DNA of 64,000 bases from Tyto alba (GCF_018691265.1 NW_024881296.1:11935427-11999426); one strand, 5' to 3'; numbered from the stretch's first letter, positions 1-15,577 are shown. A program made the numbers and translations. Notes: generated by a model from the letters alone, not told the origin.

Positions 1-3000
1 ACTATAAGTGAAAGAAACAGAAAAGCTGCAGTTTATCAATACACTTCTGAAATGCTTGAGGAGCTATTCACCTTGCTTAAACTTGTTAACTTGCTAAGTG
101 GAACCAACAGTCTTGGTTTGCTACTTAGGCTCATAAAATGCATCTAGAAGGCGAATGGGTTGTTCAAACTTCTCACAGGAAGCGTTCATTCCCATGTGTT
201 AGGTTAGGTGTCAGTGAGATGATTTAACAGGAAAAAAAAAAAAAAAAAACAAGCAACTTAAATTAAAAAAAAAAAAAAAAGCCATATTACACACACTCTT
301 GCTTGGGAGTACCTCCATGTTATTGAGTGAAGACTTCTTTTCTTTGCCTAGAAAATCATAAGGGACAAAAAGAACACAATACAGTGCTATTTACCAAATC
401 TAAGACATTCTTGAATACTTACTTTGGACAAACTTTGTTCAGATTGTTATATTTTAATACAATGTTTTCCATAAGAGGAGATCAAAAGATAGATTGAGAT
501 AACAGATTTGAAAGCTTACATTTCAACTAAAAGTATTTTATGAAATTGTAATTCTGGTAGGGTGTTTCTAACACAAACCTTTGTAACATTAGGCTAATGT
601 TGGTTACTTGGATAAAATAATTCTGGATTTCTATCCAAGTAATCCTGAATGCTCTACTACAGATTTAGCCAACCAGTGGGAATGTATCTGAAGATTTATA
701 TAATTACATAATCTTATTTCTCTGTTCATGGCTAAAGAAATTATATACAAATTCTAAAATAAATGAAAATACATTACAATTAAGAACTGTAATTAATTAA
801 TCTGCACTTTTTAATTCTGATCTTCAATTTTTAATTGTCCCCTACTATCTGCAATCTTAACAGAAAACAACCCAAAACCTTCAGTGTACACACCCTGGAG
901 GGGAAAAAGAAAAAAAAAAATAAAAAACACCAAAGCAAACCAACAAGCCAAAATGCCCTGTGCAGTTTTGTCTATTCTGAACCATTCCTTGTGCATCCGG
1001 TGCAATATCTCACAATTTTTTTTTTACCTTAGGCGTTGTTCAATGGAGAGTCTCTTTCAGTTGGTGCTTTTTGCGTGTTCCTCCAGCTGCCCAGTGGCAT
1101 GCTTTCCATGACAGATGCTCTGGCTTCATTCTTAACATATGTTCCAGATGATAATTCCATCTTCTTTTCTGGATAACTTTAGAGCCAAGGGGTTTTTGAG
1201 TTGTCTAATGAATCTTGGCATCTGTTATAAATTCATTCCATTTAATACATAGTATTTTTCTAAGGCATTTGCTTTCAAAGACATTTAGAAGTCTGTACCT
1301 TTGTTGGATTTCCAGCTTTCACATCCATATGTTGAGATGGAAAGAAATATCCAAGTTGAAGTTTCACACCCTGGTCTTTAAAACATGGATTTTTATGACC
1401 ATATCTTATTTAGTTGGTAAATGAAACTGTTGCTTTGCCAATTTGTAACGCTAGCTCCTTACTGAAATCCCCAGATGACAGGCACCTTACTACCAAGATA
1501 CATAAATTTATTCCCTTCTTGTATTCCTTCACTTTCCAGTGTAGTATTTGAGCTGTGAGTTTCCAGAGATTAGTTACATTTGTCCAAATTTTTTCCATTA
1601 TAATTACATAATAATATTGTAAACAAAATAATCAAACAAAAAAAAAAATAATGCTTTTCATTTAACTTCATCTTCTAATCACTGAAGGACGACATGTTGC
1701 AGCATCTCAGAAGTTACTGCAATTGCCACAGAATTTTTCTTTGTTACAGAAACTTTTCATGATTTCTTCAGTAATTAAAAATGACCAGTCTCTTCAATGT
1801 AAGCCTTCAGTTTTGTTTTTGTTTTGTTTTTTTTTTTTTCCTGAAACCCTATCCTCACATTAAACTTTCCCTAGTATTTTCTTCTTTGATACTACTTTAT
1901 CTAGTGATAATCACTTCATTTACATACCAAAGTTGCTCACATTCCCAGACTATCCAACCCACCTTTTAAATGTCTCTGTTCCCTGTGTTCTTCCCATTTT
2001 ATAAACTGTGCTCTAGCCTTGAGAGGCCTACCAGCTGCTGAGAACCACGTAAAAATAGTAGCATTTATCAGCAACTCGCTTCAAACAAGACCAGAGAAAA
2101 ACCATAGCCAAGGGAAAAGTATAGCAAACTATGGATGGACTTTTCCCCTTGAAATAACCAATAGCAGTTACAGTATAAACCAAAAGGAAAATATCTGTAA
2201 AGCATTCTAATTCTTCCATTTTTATAATTTCAAACCAGGAACAGAATTTCTAACTACAGTAGGAGCTGAAACCATGACGGCATGTTTCTCTTTCAGACAG
2301 GAAAGCGCTCTTCAGCACGGCATGAGCATAAAAGGCTATTTCCTTAGAGACTATCCTTACAACAGACTCTGAACAAGTTCTCCTGATCTTTACTGCCCTC
2401 AGTACCTGGTTTCTATCCCAGGCTCCACAGCAGCTCACACCATTCCAAAGTTAAAAAGGCACATCAATGCAGTTAAAATTGAAAGAAAAAAAAAAAAAGA
2501 TGTACCTATTTTCTCACAATGGGGACTTAAGGAAACTGCCATCTTTATATGCTTTGTCGAGTCCTATCTTTCCAATTCTAAGCCTCTCTAAGGCTTTATG
2601 TACACTAAAAGCATCTGTATTTAAGATGGTGCATTTTTAAACACCATTTTCTTCCCATATGGTATGTTCTAAATAGCATTTAATACTGCATTCTTCAAGC
2701 ATTGGTTAAATCACTATGCATCGAATTTCTTGGTAGAGAATAATTGTTAATATTTATCTATTCTGACAAAAGATTAAAATGTTAATGAATGGATTCATTT
2801 CTTGCTTTGTGTATTAAAAAAAAATAAAATATGCACACTCTAAGTGAAGAAATACAAACAGATTTTCAAGGAACTCCAAAGACAACAAGATATTTGAAGC
2901 CTTTTTAAATATGTCGATTGGCAAAAGAGAAAGACTGTGGTAAGCCATCCTTTTTATAAACTGTGCAGCTAATCAGTATAAAACTTGGTTCTACATTGCA

Positions 3001-4416
3001 GCTACAAATATATTGACATCAACAGTCCACCATCCACAGATGGCTTTTAGGGAATAAAGTGGATTGCAAGAAAGGAAAGGCTATTAATATGCTAAAGCTT
3101 TAATGCAGGATCGTATTTACTACAAAAATACAAATGCCTATTGTGAGGCAATTTACCAGTGACAGTGATTTCACTGAATATGAAGACCTGTGACCTTCTG
3201 TCCAGCAAAACTCACTTTATTATAGAAATATTTTCCTTTTGTAAGGGAAGGTCAGACACACTATGGATGACCAGACAGCGATGCTTTTGCACTCATGTTG
3301 CTTCTCAATAAAAGGAGCTTTTTTCCTTCCCCATATTTTACCCAGCTCTGGAGTAGCAACTTGTTACCTCTTTTACAGGAAAATTCATTAAAAGAAATCA
3401 ACACAAACTTAGATTTTATGTGCTTATGTAAGAATAAGTTTAATTATTGAAGCATGTTCCTCAAAAACACTGAAAATGCTTCTTAATATTAGCATTTTTT
3501 ATAATGTAACCTTGGTTGAGTGGGTCAAGCTTTTATTATCAGAGGTAGTACTTATTATTATTAGCCTATCTACAGCAGAATATTTAAGCCCTCACTATCA
3601 CACTATACTCAGGAGGCTGGCACAAAGAAAAAAAAACCAACTCATTTAGCCTTATACATAAGTATGTATTACACAGCTATCATATACCACAAATAATGCA
3701 TTATGACCATAACTGTTTCCCTAACTTTCCCTTTGTAGGCTAAATAATATTTACAGCTATCTTCTTGGAAGAGGGTGCAGGGGAATACAAAGTGTTAGAA
3801 AGGATCCCTGAAAAAAAAGATGGGCTTGTTTGGTTTGGGGTTTGTTTTGCTTTGGTTTGGTTTTTTTTTTTTTTTGCTGGGGGTGGGGTGGGGATGATGT
3901 TTGTGATTTTTGTTTTTATTAGAAAAAAAAGAGCTAGCATTATGGTTGTGGTAAATGGGAAACTACAAGGTGTTTGTACGTGCCTGGAGAACATGACACT
4001 CATTCACCATGAAATTTATCTACTAAGTCTAAATAACAGCATGGTTGCCCGTGCTGCTGCACATAACAGCAATTCCCTATCTCCTTTTGAGTAAGGATGG
4101 TTGGATCAAGTGAGGGAAAAGTTCATCAGCTCTACATAAGCCTCTTTGTGCCAACAGCAGTTCCACATAAAATCCTATGCACATAGTGTAAATTAAATGT
4201 GTAAGAACTTGGTTGTGATTGAAAACCATCCAAAGGGAACCCAAATACAAAAGTTTACAACAAAAATTCATTTCAAATATTCATTGTGCAAGTTGAAATC
4301 CTAAGAGCTTGATCCATCTCCAAATTTTGGTATATAACCAAACAAACCCAGACGCAGACTTGCAAAGACTGAATTTCAGCCAAAATCTACTTTTACAGGA
4401 ATTCTACCAAATGTAG

Positions 4417-4463
4417 CAGAAACTCTACAGAAACTCTACTGCAGAAACTCTACAGAAAACTCA
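4417..4463. repeat. Short tandem repeat, CAGAAACTCTA-type, about 4 units
   Basis: The unit CAGAAACTCTA occurs at 4417, 4428 and 4442, with a degenerate fourth copy at about 4453. Unit lengths are 11-14 bp. It is a small recent tandem duplication inside intron 2 with no coding content. Confidence 0.8.
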
Positions 4464-7155
4464 AGAGGCTTAAAAAATAACACTATGTGAAGTTTCACTG
4501 ATTGTCCACCAACACAGTATGCCTATTCTGAACTCTGAGAGCCATAGGTATAATTTTAATCTTGAGTAATACCCAGAAGCCAACAACAGACAACAATATC
4601 TGCATCATAAGCTTTGGGTGTTTTTTTTAGTAAAAACACTCCTTTTTAAACAGCTTTCAAACTCTAAACCCAAGTGGATTACAAAGCTACTGTATCATTT
4701 GGATTAAGGAACCACTTAATGATTCAGACATTAGCCAAGTCACTGTTCTGTTAAAAATTACTGCTCATGTAAAAACTATAAACAGACAGGAGTAGAAACT
4801 AGATAACCTCCTGGTGCTGTTTTTTTAATTCAATCACATTTATGACTAGCGCAGAGAATAAGTCAGCAGCCCTTTTCTAAACATGAACTTAAAAGAAAAC
4901 CATCTTGAAATGTAAGCTAGTTGTGCTGCAGTCTGGTCGTAGTGATAACCTAAGTTTTAGGTGCAGTTCTAGAGCCGATTTACTCTTGCAAAGGTGGGGG
5001 CTGCTGTTAGGCGGGAGGGACCTGTCCTGTCCCTCCATGCTGCCTCTCGCGCATTCCCCCGTGTGCCAACACTACTGTTTGTGCAGTTACACGGTGAGTC
5101 AGGTCAGGGAAATGATCCATCTGAAAGTTAGCTAGGAAAATAAAAACAGATTCATTTTCACCCAGATAAATTTCCTGGTATGATTCACCATGTCACCATT
5201 ACGAGCACGAGTGCCAACACAACTGAGCAAGAAGAGGACATGACACTTCCCCCATTTCAGCAACAGCTTCCACTTAACACAACTTTCAAGTAAACATGGA
5301 ACTGCATCTATCAGGGGCAAGTCCACAAGCTCCTAATTAAAATACAGTAGTTGCTGCTGTTTTTCAAGATAAGAATAAACTTGTTCGGAAAAGTTTCTGA
5401 TGTATTTGTTAGCACACAAACTAGCATGATATTATAAAAGCCAGCACAGTTCAAAACAAAGTGAGTGAATACTAGCTTTAAAGAAATCAATGTTGTACGA
5501 AAGTACATTATTTTATAATTATTTCCACACGTGTAGAAGTTAAGCCACTAATCCATCTGCACAGTTTCACTGGGTCAGAAGAGTGTAAGTATGGGCAGAG
5601 ATGTTGCCATGTTCCTATGGATTCCTCTCCCCGTGACTACAGTTCACAGTTTTCCTCCCACCTCTCTGGAAGACATCTAGCAAAAAACCCTAACCTTAAG
5701 AATTGATAAAGGATAACCGTTTGTTTGAATCTTATTAACAACTCCTCCCTTTGTACACCCTTACAGATTTCACCTCTTCCTCTGCAACGTGTCAACAGAA
5801 GAAACAAACGCCAAAAAATCCACTGCGGCTCCATCAGGCTGAACTTCAACTCCTATTAGACTCATTCTACTTCCTACATAAACAATTACATTTTAAAATG
5901 CATAAACATAAGGCACTCAGAAGTTTCTGAAGGATGAACAAACTCACTTTCAGGAAGCCTCTGAGGTGAAGTAGCAATACTATTTCCACTTTATCTGATG
6001 GAAACTATGACTTGGACAAATTCAGGTTAAAATCCACAATACCGAGTGCCGAATTTAAAATACTGTTGGCCCAGTTCTTTCCACAATTTACCATCTTACA
6101 TGCCGGTCTCCATCATGAACGTAGTTGTCCACAAGCTTATCACAACCAAAAGCACAGAGAAGTTGTATAAAGTGGCAATCAGATCTCTCTCTTGTGGTGT
6201 GGTTCCCATTATCTAGGCCTAGTTAGCAGCTATCTGTGAAGACTATTCTGGTTTCAGTAACTTTCTTAGCATGACAGTGTTGATAAAAGACCAGTAGGAA
6301 AATATCCCCAGTAAAATTTTTACACTTCAACTTTTCAAATGTGAATAACTGATGATTACACTGTTTGGAATTTCAATGTAAAAATGGTAACAAGAACTAA
6401 TGAAACTGGGAACTTTCTAAATTTTACATGCTTAATATGCTACCGTATTCCCCAAAAATATTTAATTACAAGACTACCTCCAAAGGCAAGTCAGCTGACA
6501 TGTTGAAAGTGAACTTCTGAATCTATCTTGAAAAAGGGAAAGTGTTTTCTTATCAGTGTGCTGGCATATGACACATTCACTTCCTATCTTCCTACTAGTT
6601 TTAAGGAAGCACTCAGAAATAAAGCAAACTACAAATTCACAATTTATGGTAAACAAGATGTCAGTTGCAGTAATCTGATTACTAAGAAATGTACTTGGAT
6701 TTCTAAAAAATAAGCTAACACTCTCCTGATTGGCAAGGGAAGTAATAATAACACAGACTAGCTGGGACACAGAGATGGTACTGAAGAGGACTGGAAAAAA
6801 AGAAACTAGAGGTACATCTACATTACAAATGAGGAGTATATATCTGAAGCAAATCTCCCAGTTATCAAGTATTACAAGCTTTGGCTAACACTGCAACCAC
6901 ACCTCATACACTGCACTGACAAGAGGCTCTAAGTAGATAGGAATAGACATGACAATGAGTTCAAAGCAAATCTCTGGAAACATGCATAGACAGAATGGAC
7001 ACCAAAATCTCAGCACCTCTTGACAGATTCACTCATATTGTGTTATATTATGCACTGTTGGAGACCTACCATGAGACCCAGGAAACCCTCTCAGTTCAAG
7101 TCAAGGTCTATGCTGCTGGAACTGAGCAAAACTTGTTTGCCTGCAATTTAGGGGG

Positions 7156-7184
<29 letters not shown>
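7156..7184. repeat. Poly(A) homopolymer, A29
   Basis: A 29-base A run follows a GGGGG pentamer. There is no clear retrocopy upstream, so it is best read as a simple homopolymer. Confidence 0.9.
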
Positions 7185-7187
<3 letters not shown>

Positions 7188-10100
7188 AACTGCTCTCAGT
7201 AAGTTGAAGGTTGAATAAATCCCAGACGCTACCACCATCTTCTTTTCATTTTTTGGTGGGGAAACAAACTCTCTCATTTTGTCAAAAGATTACAGAGAAG
7301 CTTATGAAGGGTCAACAGTTCCTCCAAGATAACAGTAGGCAACCAAGACAGCACTTGAGTGGTTACAAAACTTTCTTCCCTTGTCCTCCACCTTCTATTC
7401 ATTCCCTAAATCATCACTAGCCTGACCTCTTCCCAAAGCTTATTTTTCAATATCTAAATTTGCAGTCTCAACTGACTCTTTGATATTCACACCCTAAAAC
7501 TCTGACTTCTCAGTCCAGTCCTAAAACTCCTTCAGGACCTAGTTTCAAGTAACAGATGTTGACATTATTAATGTTTTTGAGGATTACAGCAGGGGTAGTA
7601 TAAAAGAAAGGGGTCCCACAGAAGCATAAGGTAATTGAGCTAGGTGAGGTGAAGAGAACAGGTACATGGATTGCCTTTGAAATAAAAGAAGGCACAAAGA
7701 ATTGGGAGATTTGTTGGACTGGCATGTAGGTATATTGAGAGAATATGATTTTTTAATGAGGTATCAAAAGCCCTGGTATTGTAAGCAAGTTATCCTTACA
7801 ATAAAAACATCTTCAATGTGGAAGTGACAAACACAAATTTATTTAAGATTAATCAACAGATTACAGTATGCCAAATGTACCACACAGTGTGACTATTTAA
7901 GCTTTAAGTAAAAGTAGAAAGTAGGAGTTTTAATAAATTGAAAACACATAGCTGGAAAACAGGTCCTCAAAGCCTCCCCCAACAGCATACTTTCAACATA
8001 TGCTGGTCAAGCAGTACTCCAAGCCAAAAGGGTTGTGAGCAGGAAAGAACAATGAATTGTTAACATCTTGCTTCCCTAATCCCTGCAACAGAGAATGTTA
8101 ACCTTGCTTCTTCAAAAGTACTGCCCTCATGGGTAACAAACTAGTATGAGTAAGAGAAACTGGTATGAATGGAGAAAAATCTTCAGAACGTGAGCAATTA
8201 GGCAGCATTCATTACATAGGAAATGGAACAGACATATAAGTATATGTAACTCCAGTGCATCCAGAATACTCAAAAAAATCCATTGCCTAGGTGTCTTTCT
8301 GTGTAACAAGTAACTTGTTTTCAGGAATAGTAATAGCACTTTTCTACCATAAAACTCAGGACATGTGAAAGCCCAAAGCCCAAGGTGATAAGCGCCAGAA
8401 ACATGCCTTATGAGCCACTGAAAGGATGATAATACACAGGGATTCTGTTTAGGTATTGAATTTGTTCAACTTCTTTTCAAAAATCTGAAAATCAATAGTA
8501 CCAAGTTCAAACATGTTGATACTCCCATGAACGTTCCATGTTTATAATAGTCTATTAATACAAACATAGGATAACACCTTCCTCCCCCTAAATATGTTAC
8601 TGCATCTTCTATCTGATGTATTATGGTAGGAACTAATCTATTTAATCAAAGAACACGCACAAAACTTTAGCTACCATCAACTACAATACAACTCCATCTA
8701 ATAGAGCATCATTTTTACTAATCAGAATCATAACCATACAACTATTTAAAAACTGGAAACAGGCTGTATTGCAGCTACATTGCAACAAAACCAATCATTT
8801 AAAAATTAATCAGCCATGCACAATTCTGAACTAGCATTCAGCAAGGATATTGCAGAGAAAAATCTTGAGACTCTTTAAAATACCTTGCGTTTCAGGCTTC
8901 AATTACTATAGCAAACTGCCTTTACCTGCAGAAACTGGTAATAATCCAATGTGGACAGCTGCAAAAAAATAACACTTACCTATTTACTACCTAAAAAGTA
9001 CCTGGAATAAACAATTATTTAGCAAAGAGACCTCATCCTAGTTACATCAAGTCTAAGATTTTCACATGGTTCTGACCTTCCTTCAGAGACAAGTAAGGTT
9101 AAAAGGGTTCTAATTATTCCCAAAAGAAGAGCTTGGTACTCAACTACAAAGTGACAGGGACAGAGGAAGGGCACAGAGGGCCCTTCTCCTCTCCCAGTGG
9201 GGTAGCTGCAGAAAAACAGCCTCTAAAATATACTGATCTCTGCTCAGTGTACATGGAAGCAAAAATAAAACAGTATGTGATGTTTCCTCGACTGCAAGCA
9301 ACTTTACAGATTTACCTAAACCCACTTCTACACTGAGTGCATGATATAGAAATCTCTAACTATTGAGGATTTATAAAAATCTAGTTTAGATATATGGATG
9401 TATAAACATTTATATGAGAGCTTGCACTGTCAATTTTTCTCTCTTTGGTCCTCATGGAGGTGCCTCTTACATTCATATATTTTACTTATATTTACATACA
9501 TATATTTCCTTTTAATTAGATAGAATTAGAGTAGAAATATTATAATAAGGAAGGCTTATTTAGTTTCAAGTGGTTCATCAATGAAGACTTTACCTTAAAC
9601 TACTATTCCCTGAGACAAATAGAAAAAAATAGTTTCAATTTCTTCCACTTTGTGTAGCAGATGTTCAAGATAGTCTATTTAAATTTGTCTTTGTTAGAGG
9701 TGTGTTAAACTACTGAAATAATTCAGACAATCTGCAAACAAGATTTCTGACAGGTTGTGAATAACACTCAATTAATACCATAACTTCTGAGACTAATTTT
9801 TCAATCAAGACATTCCTGCCCTCACCCCACCCCCCAAGAAAAAAAAAAAAAAAAACACACCCCGTACCACATGAACTCAATCTCCAGTGTGTATTTCCTA
9901 AATTAACATCTGTTTGGTCTTGGTTCAACTGTAAAACCCAATGTCCATTAAATTAAATTACTTAGTTCTTTTTCTGGATTTGGAGGAGGGGAAGGGAAGA
10001 CATATTACCCTAAGACTGTAAATAATTGGTATCTTAAACAATTGGATTCCTATTTGGAACAATACACTTATTCCAAACAATAGATTTATTCCACTACACT

Positions 10101-10865
10101 ATTTATTCTTCTTGATAGTAGATATAACAACAATAAATATTTCCCACACATTTTTTTTGTTAAATCCCATGATACCTGCATCATGTCCTGAATTGCAAAA
10201 ATGAAAACAGACCAGCAGTTGAGTGAATCTCATCACAGTAAATCAAACTTATCTTATTCAATACTCTATGAATTTAGAAATAGTAACACTACTTCAGGTA
10301 ATTCAATTCTACATACCAAGTTATGACAGACTGTATTTAAAAAAAAAAAAAAAAAAAAGAGAGTGAAAACTGGTATTACAGTATTTCAGTGATACACTGT
10401 TTACAGGACAAATTCATTACATGAAAGCTTCATGACATCTGTTTTTTACCACCATCTCATTACATCAAATTTCTTAAATTACCATGGTTAAGCCACAGCT
10501 ATTTTATACTTCAGTTTCCTCTCAGTAAATTATATTAGTACTTCTGTACTTCAGGTGAGCATTGCAAGATAAAATGAGGACATTAAAAATTATGAGATCA
10601 TAATAAAGTCACCCCCATAAGCAAGTCAAATACATTATACATTCAATATAATTTGTGTAAAAATATATCATGTAAGCCATGTAAATATTGCCATGACAAA
10701 CAGCATTATCTAATGTGACACACTTGAATGCAGAAGCCCAAACAGAAGTGTGGTAATTTAAGTATGACAACAGAAACGCTGACTTAAACTGACAACATTG
10801 TCTTTAAGTAATGATTTAGCCATCTTGTTATGCAATACACATTAGGTATATTCTCTCTAGATAAG

Positions 10866-10904
10866 AAAAACAAACAAACAAACAAACAGACAAAACAAAA
10901 AAAA
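10866..10904. repeat. (AAAC)n simple repeat
   Basis: A short run of AAAC units has one AGAC interruption and trails into A8. Confidence 0.85.
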
Positions 10905-13900
10905 CTTACTCTTTCAATCAAAGAAAAAGTTAGTTGACATGTTATATTTAAAACTGGGTCTTTTAAAAAGTTATCATCTGTGTCAATTTTTACTTTGTCC
11001 CAAATGATCTTTTAATAACATGGTAACAAAGACTCTTAAACCTTTTCACATGTTTAAACTAATTGAAAACTTGTGCACAGATTATATATAAAGAAATTAG
11101 GTTGCAATTAAGCATAGTTATTAATGATTCTTAAATCTAATTGTTGTGACTATTATAGACCACAGACAAGGTCAACTCTACAACTCAGGAAACTTCAGCT
11201 TTAAAGAAAAAAATACACCTGAATTATATGCATAAAACCCACTTTTGTAATGATATAGCTCTAATCACACTAAGCATGTTCATCCATTTAAAAGCAGCTG
11301 TTTCCAAACCCGTAAATTAAAAACATATCCCCTGGTAAAACATTAAATTTAATTTAGTAAATACAGTAAAAACACGTTAAGCAAAATTACAAATATTCTT
11401 ACAGTATTTTTTTAAAAAAAAAAAAAAACAACACTCTGCAAAACATTGTGCTTATAAGCAAATCCATAACGTAAAAGCCATTTTAGCAATTACTTCAGAG
11501 TCCTTACACTAACTGCATAAATGTCAAATACATGTTTTAACTCCTGCTTATTAGCAGCAAGGTTTGGATCGTGATATTTCAGATTTTTACTCAAGATCAC
11601 TTCCTTCTCACCTGTATGCATTAGAAGGAAAATGACTGGTGTCATCTAAAAGGGAAACTCATAAAGGAAGACAACACATCTCTTTCCTAATCTGGCTACA
11701 GAAATGGCTGGAGAACAGAAATAAAAAAATATTATCCTCTCTGAAACAAAACACACTGAGCCAGTGAATTGCAAGAATATCTTTGCAGCAGCGCAAGGAC
11801 ACAAGGCCATGAGGTGCTTGGTTCTTATCACCAGATCTGAGACAGTCAGTCACAGACAACCATAAGGCTGCCCATACAAAATACACTCCCACTCCTCTCT
11901 TGCCTACGTAGAGACTCCCCTCCAAGACAACTGCTCCGCCAGCTCGCTGCCTGTACAAGGTCTGATGTCTCACAGGGTACATCTGCATTAGTACTTTAGT
12001 TCAGATAAGGAGAGCACTTCTGCAACAAATCTTCCTATCAACCTAGTCCACACACTTTAGTTTGCTGCACGAAGCAGTCCTGCAGCACACAAGCCTGGCT
12101 CCTTTCAGACAAAACTAAACACCGTAAGATGTATGCCAGGAGCACTACCACTGCCAAAGGGGCACAGGAGCAGCCAGGAGTCAGTTCAAAGTAACATTCA
12201 CCTCACTTTGCAAACGCACTGTGTATAAAGAGGTGTCAGGTCCTCATCACCAACTACCTCATTCTCTGAATCTGCCCTCACTTGACTGCATTACTTGCTC
12301 AGGCAGGCACAGCCACTCTGCTTCAGGGTCTCCCTTCATCTGTGAGATGGGACCTGACTGCACCTGAGCTTCTCTGAACTTCTCAGGTTTTGCTTCCTCT
12401 CTGGTTTTATGTCTTCTATTATTCAAAATTCTCACCACCAGCCTGTCATCTCTGACCATTTGACCATTCACATATAACACCTACCCTTCCTTGGTATCAT
12501 CTACTCTCACCACACTGAAAATTCCTCTCCTAAAAACCACTCAAAGGCTAAATATGATCATCCTTAACTAAACTGACTTAATTCTGGCATTTCTTAAATT
12601 TGACTGATGGCTGATTTTAAAATAGTAATACTTTAATGGGTTCATCATTTAAGCACACACAGCAAAACAGAGCATTGAAGCCAATTGCACAGCATCACAT
12701 CGACTCTTCGGTGCTCAACAGCAGGGTTAAAAGCTTACAGACGTATAGTCCTCAGCCCTCTATTACTGACACGGATACAGTATTAAGGAGAATAAAGCAA
12801 ACATTTTCTCAGTGCATTTCACAGCCATTAAGAATTGTAACACTGTGCTGTAACAGACCCTGTCTTCCCCAGCCTCTATCAGAGTCTCAACTCAGAGAGA
12901 GATCCCCAGTTCAACTTTTAGTCCTCCCCTCTCATTTCTACATTGAGTCTACTTAACCCATCTTAATATCTCATTAGCCGACTCCTCTAAACCATTCTTC
13001 ATCCCAGTACTTTGAAGTCATCTTCATACTCCTTGACCGGGCTGTGAACCGCAGAGAGAAACCGTGTTCTTTTCCTTGTATCACAAACCTTCCTGACTGC
13101 TGAAGGGAACAATTTTTAAAGGTCCTAGGCTATATCCACATGATCAAGTAATTTGGCATAATAGAAGTAAATCAGTCAACTGAAGCAGCTGGTGCCCAGG
13201 CCACTATGCTTCCAGCATGCAGGGTTTACAACTTCTATTTCAAATTAAATCTAGTCTGGAGCCTCAGGTTGAACGTCGCGCCCCACACGTGGTTCAGGGC
13301 TGTCCACAGGACTGATCACTGGGGCTGGAGTTCACTCGGTGTCCGCCTCAAGAAAAGATCCCATGCTCAGCTTCCTCCAGGAGGAACTTGGTTTGTAGCT
13401 ACAAAAACCACCCTGTCAATTGAGCCAATGAGTGTCAAGTGGGGATGATCAGAGAATTCCCTTTAAAACTGTGATAGCATGATAGCTTGCAGAAGCAGGG
13501 CAGCTCTACCCAATCCCACAATGCTTTTTGGTACAGAGGGAGAATATTTAGCAGCCAAAATAAGTGTCTTCTGAGCATATTCCAACTTTCAGAATTCAGA
13601 TGAAGGTTGGATACTTTTTCTTAGCAACAATAAAAAAAAACCACACTTAACAACTTCAATTCTCTTGCTCCGGAGCAAGGTCAGGATAGATATTGTAATT
13701 ACATGAAATGTAAGCATTTAATTCAATGTTTATACAAATTCTTGACATTGGAAAACACCACTGCACTTTTCCTTTTGTTTTCAGAAACAAACAAAATAAA
13801 CACTTTAATCCACCAACAACCAGAATAAGTCAGCCACTGAAAACTAAGGACAATATTAGATCTAATAAAAAACAAAATCCCACTTAAACCTACACAGTTA

Positions 13901-15577
13901 TCTATAGCAAGAAGGAAAAAAAACACCATATATTCACTCAAAGTTAATCAAAGTAATGAAAAATGCATGTCATGAAATGTCTCTACTTAGAAAAGTAAAT
14001 AATTACTAACAAAACTGACATCAAAATGTCAACTTGGTAGGCTTTTCTTCAATTAATAGATAGTAAAGCAGCATGAGAAGGAGAACCTTTATTTTACATT
14101 TCAGAATTTAAAACAGTAACACACTGAGTTTCCTTGTACATTGTCCTTTTCTGGGCCCCAGTGATTAATATGTGCATATCCAGTGTTCACAGAGTTGATA
14201 TCAGTATGCAATAAGAATGAGGAATATTACCTGAAGAAACTGATATCTTGTAGAAAAAATTATTTGGATCATCCTAATCATTTGTTAATACATTTGACAG
14301 AAAATTATATGAAACAATCAAAAAAAGAAATCAGATATCCAAACTGAGTAAACAACAACAACACACAACAACGAGATGAGAAGGAAAAATAATTTAAAAT
14401 TTTAAATAGTTCCTGTCATGTAAAATTTTATTTGTTATAAATATAAGTATATATTCCAAAATAGGAAGCAGACCTTAAGCTTCACAATTTAGCCCATTCC
14501 TATCTACAATACCCATAATGCATCCTGAAATACAATTTATGCAGGAATAATAAGAGAATAATAAACTTTTTCTCTCATTCTCTTGGCTTCTTTGACATTT
14601 AATGTCAATCTGCAATAACAAAGCTAATAATGATCTTCGTCTTCACACACTGCTATTGAAACAAAGCATTTCTTTGTAAATTAAAGGGTAATTTTGTTCC
14701 CACTATTCCAGTCTGAATCTTTCTGGGCTAGAATCACAGAAGCTCATGGCATAAATCACCCTATAATCTAGATCACCTTCTCTCTGCAAGAGAGATTATG
14801 TTCTCTGGGAAATAATCGTGTATGCAACCACAACCCAAAGCAGAGCAGCGCAAAGCATGGAAGATTTCCTATGAAGTGCATTACATGATAAAATGCCAGA
14901 TATTTCTAGAGGTTTCCCATTCAAAGCTTAACATACAGCAACCTTCCCAAATTTGTAAATCACATGGTGACACATTATAAAGTGACATCTCAAGAATTTA
15001 CAAGAATTCAAATGTAACAGAAAATCATACTTTAGGCTGGCTTATAATTAGGAATATGTTCTTTAATCATATGGCTTCCAGGTCTGCAAAGTAATTAGGT
15101 GTATGCTGAGCTTTATGCAAGTATTATGTTGATTTTACGGGGACTGCCTGCATCTGTAATACAAACTAAGCCACGGTGAATGATTTTGGCATCTAGGAGG
15201 CTTCACACAAAGTATTGCATCTGCAACAGCTTCCAGGCAACCTTCTACTGTGCACCTCTATTACTACCTCTTCCAGCTGCCACAACAGTCTACTTAGTCT
15301 GATACATGGGTGACAGCAGCTGCAATAGCAGGGTTAAGTGGGAATTTCTGAGTCCAACTTCCTCTTCACTGTCAGTTACCCCTATAACCAGGGGCAGTGA
15401 TGAGGGTTAAGTATTAACAAGACCAAGGCCTTAATGGCCATTAATTCCATATGGTCAGGTTAGCTCACTGAAGACCAGAAGATAAATCAAGAATGCTCAT
15501 ATGTGTAACCATGCAATGACACTGCACACGGCATACGACAGATATGTCAGAACTTTCCATTAAAAGGTAGAACTTAC

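Larger units (their letters stand above)
1..15577 (-). other. AKT3: AKT3 intron 2 (5' portion; continues beyond window start)
   Basis: This stretch follows the consensus splice donor of the first coding AKT3 exon on the minus strand and runs to the window edge without a recognisable second coding exon. The next AKT3 exon should resume the PH domain at Glu17 (family knowledge: EYIKNW-type sequence). I looked for it on the minus strand by eye and did not see it. The sequence is AT-rich, with homopolymer A runs near 232-249, 7156-7184 and 10339-10358, a short AAAC repeat at 10866-10904 and a small tandem repeat at 4417-4463. Open frames here are short and resemble nothing I know. A long intron at this position fits mammalian AKT3, whose early introns are very large. 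An unrecognised ncRNA or enhancer could sit inside. Confidence 0.8.

Noticed and set aside
1..15500. Further AKT3 coding exons in the first 15 kb
   Set aside because: No minus-strand segment encoding the expected PH-domain continuation with flanking splice sites was seen. The next exon is inferred to lie outside the window.
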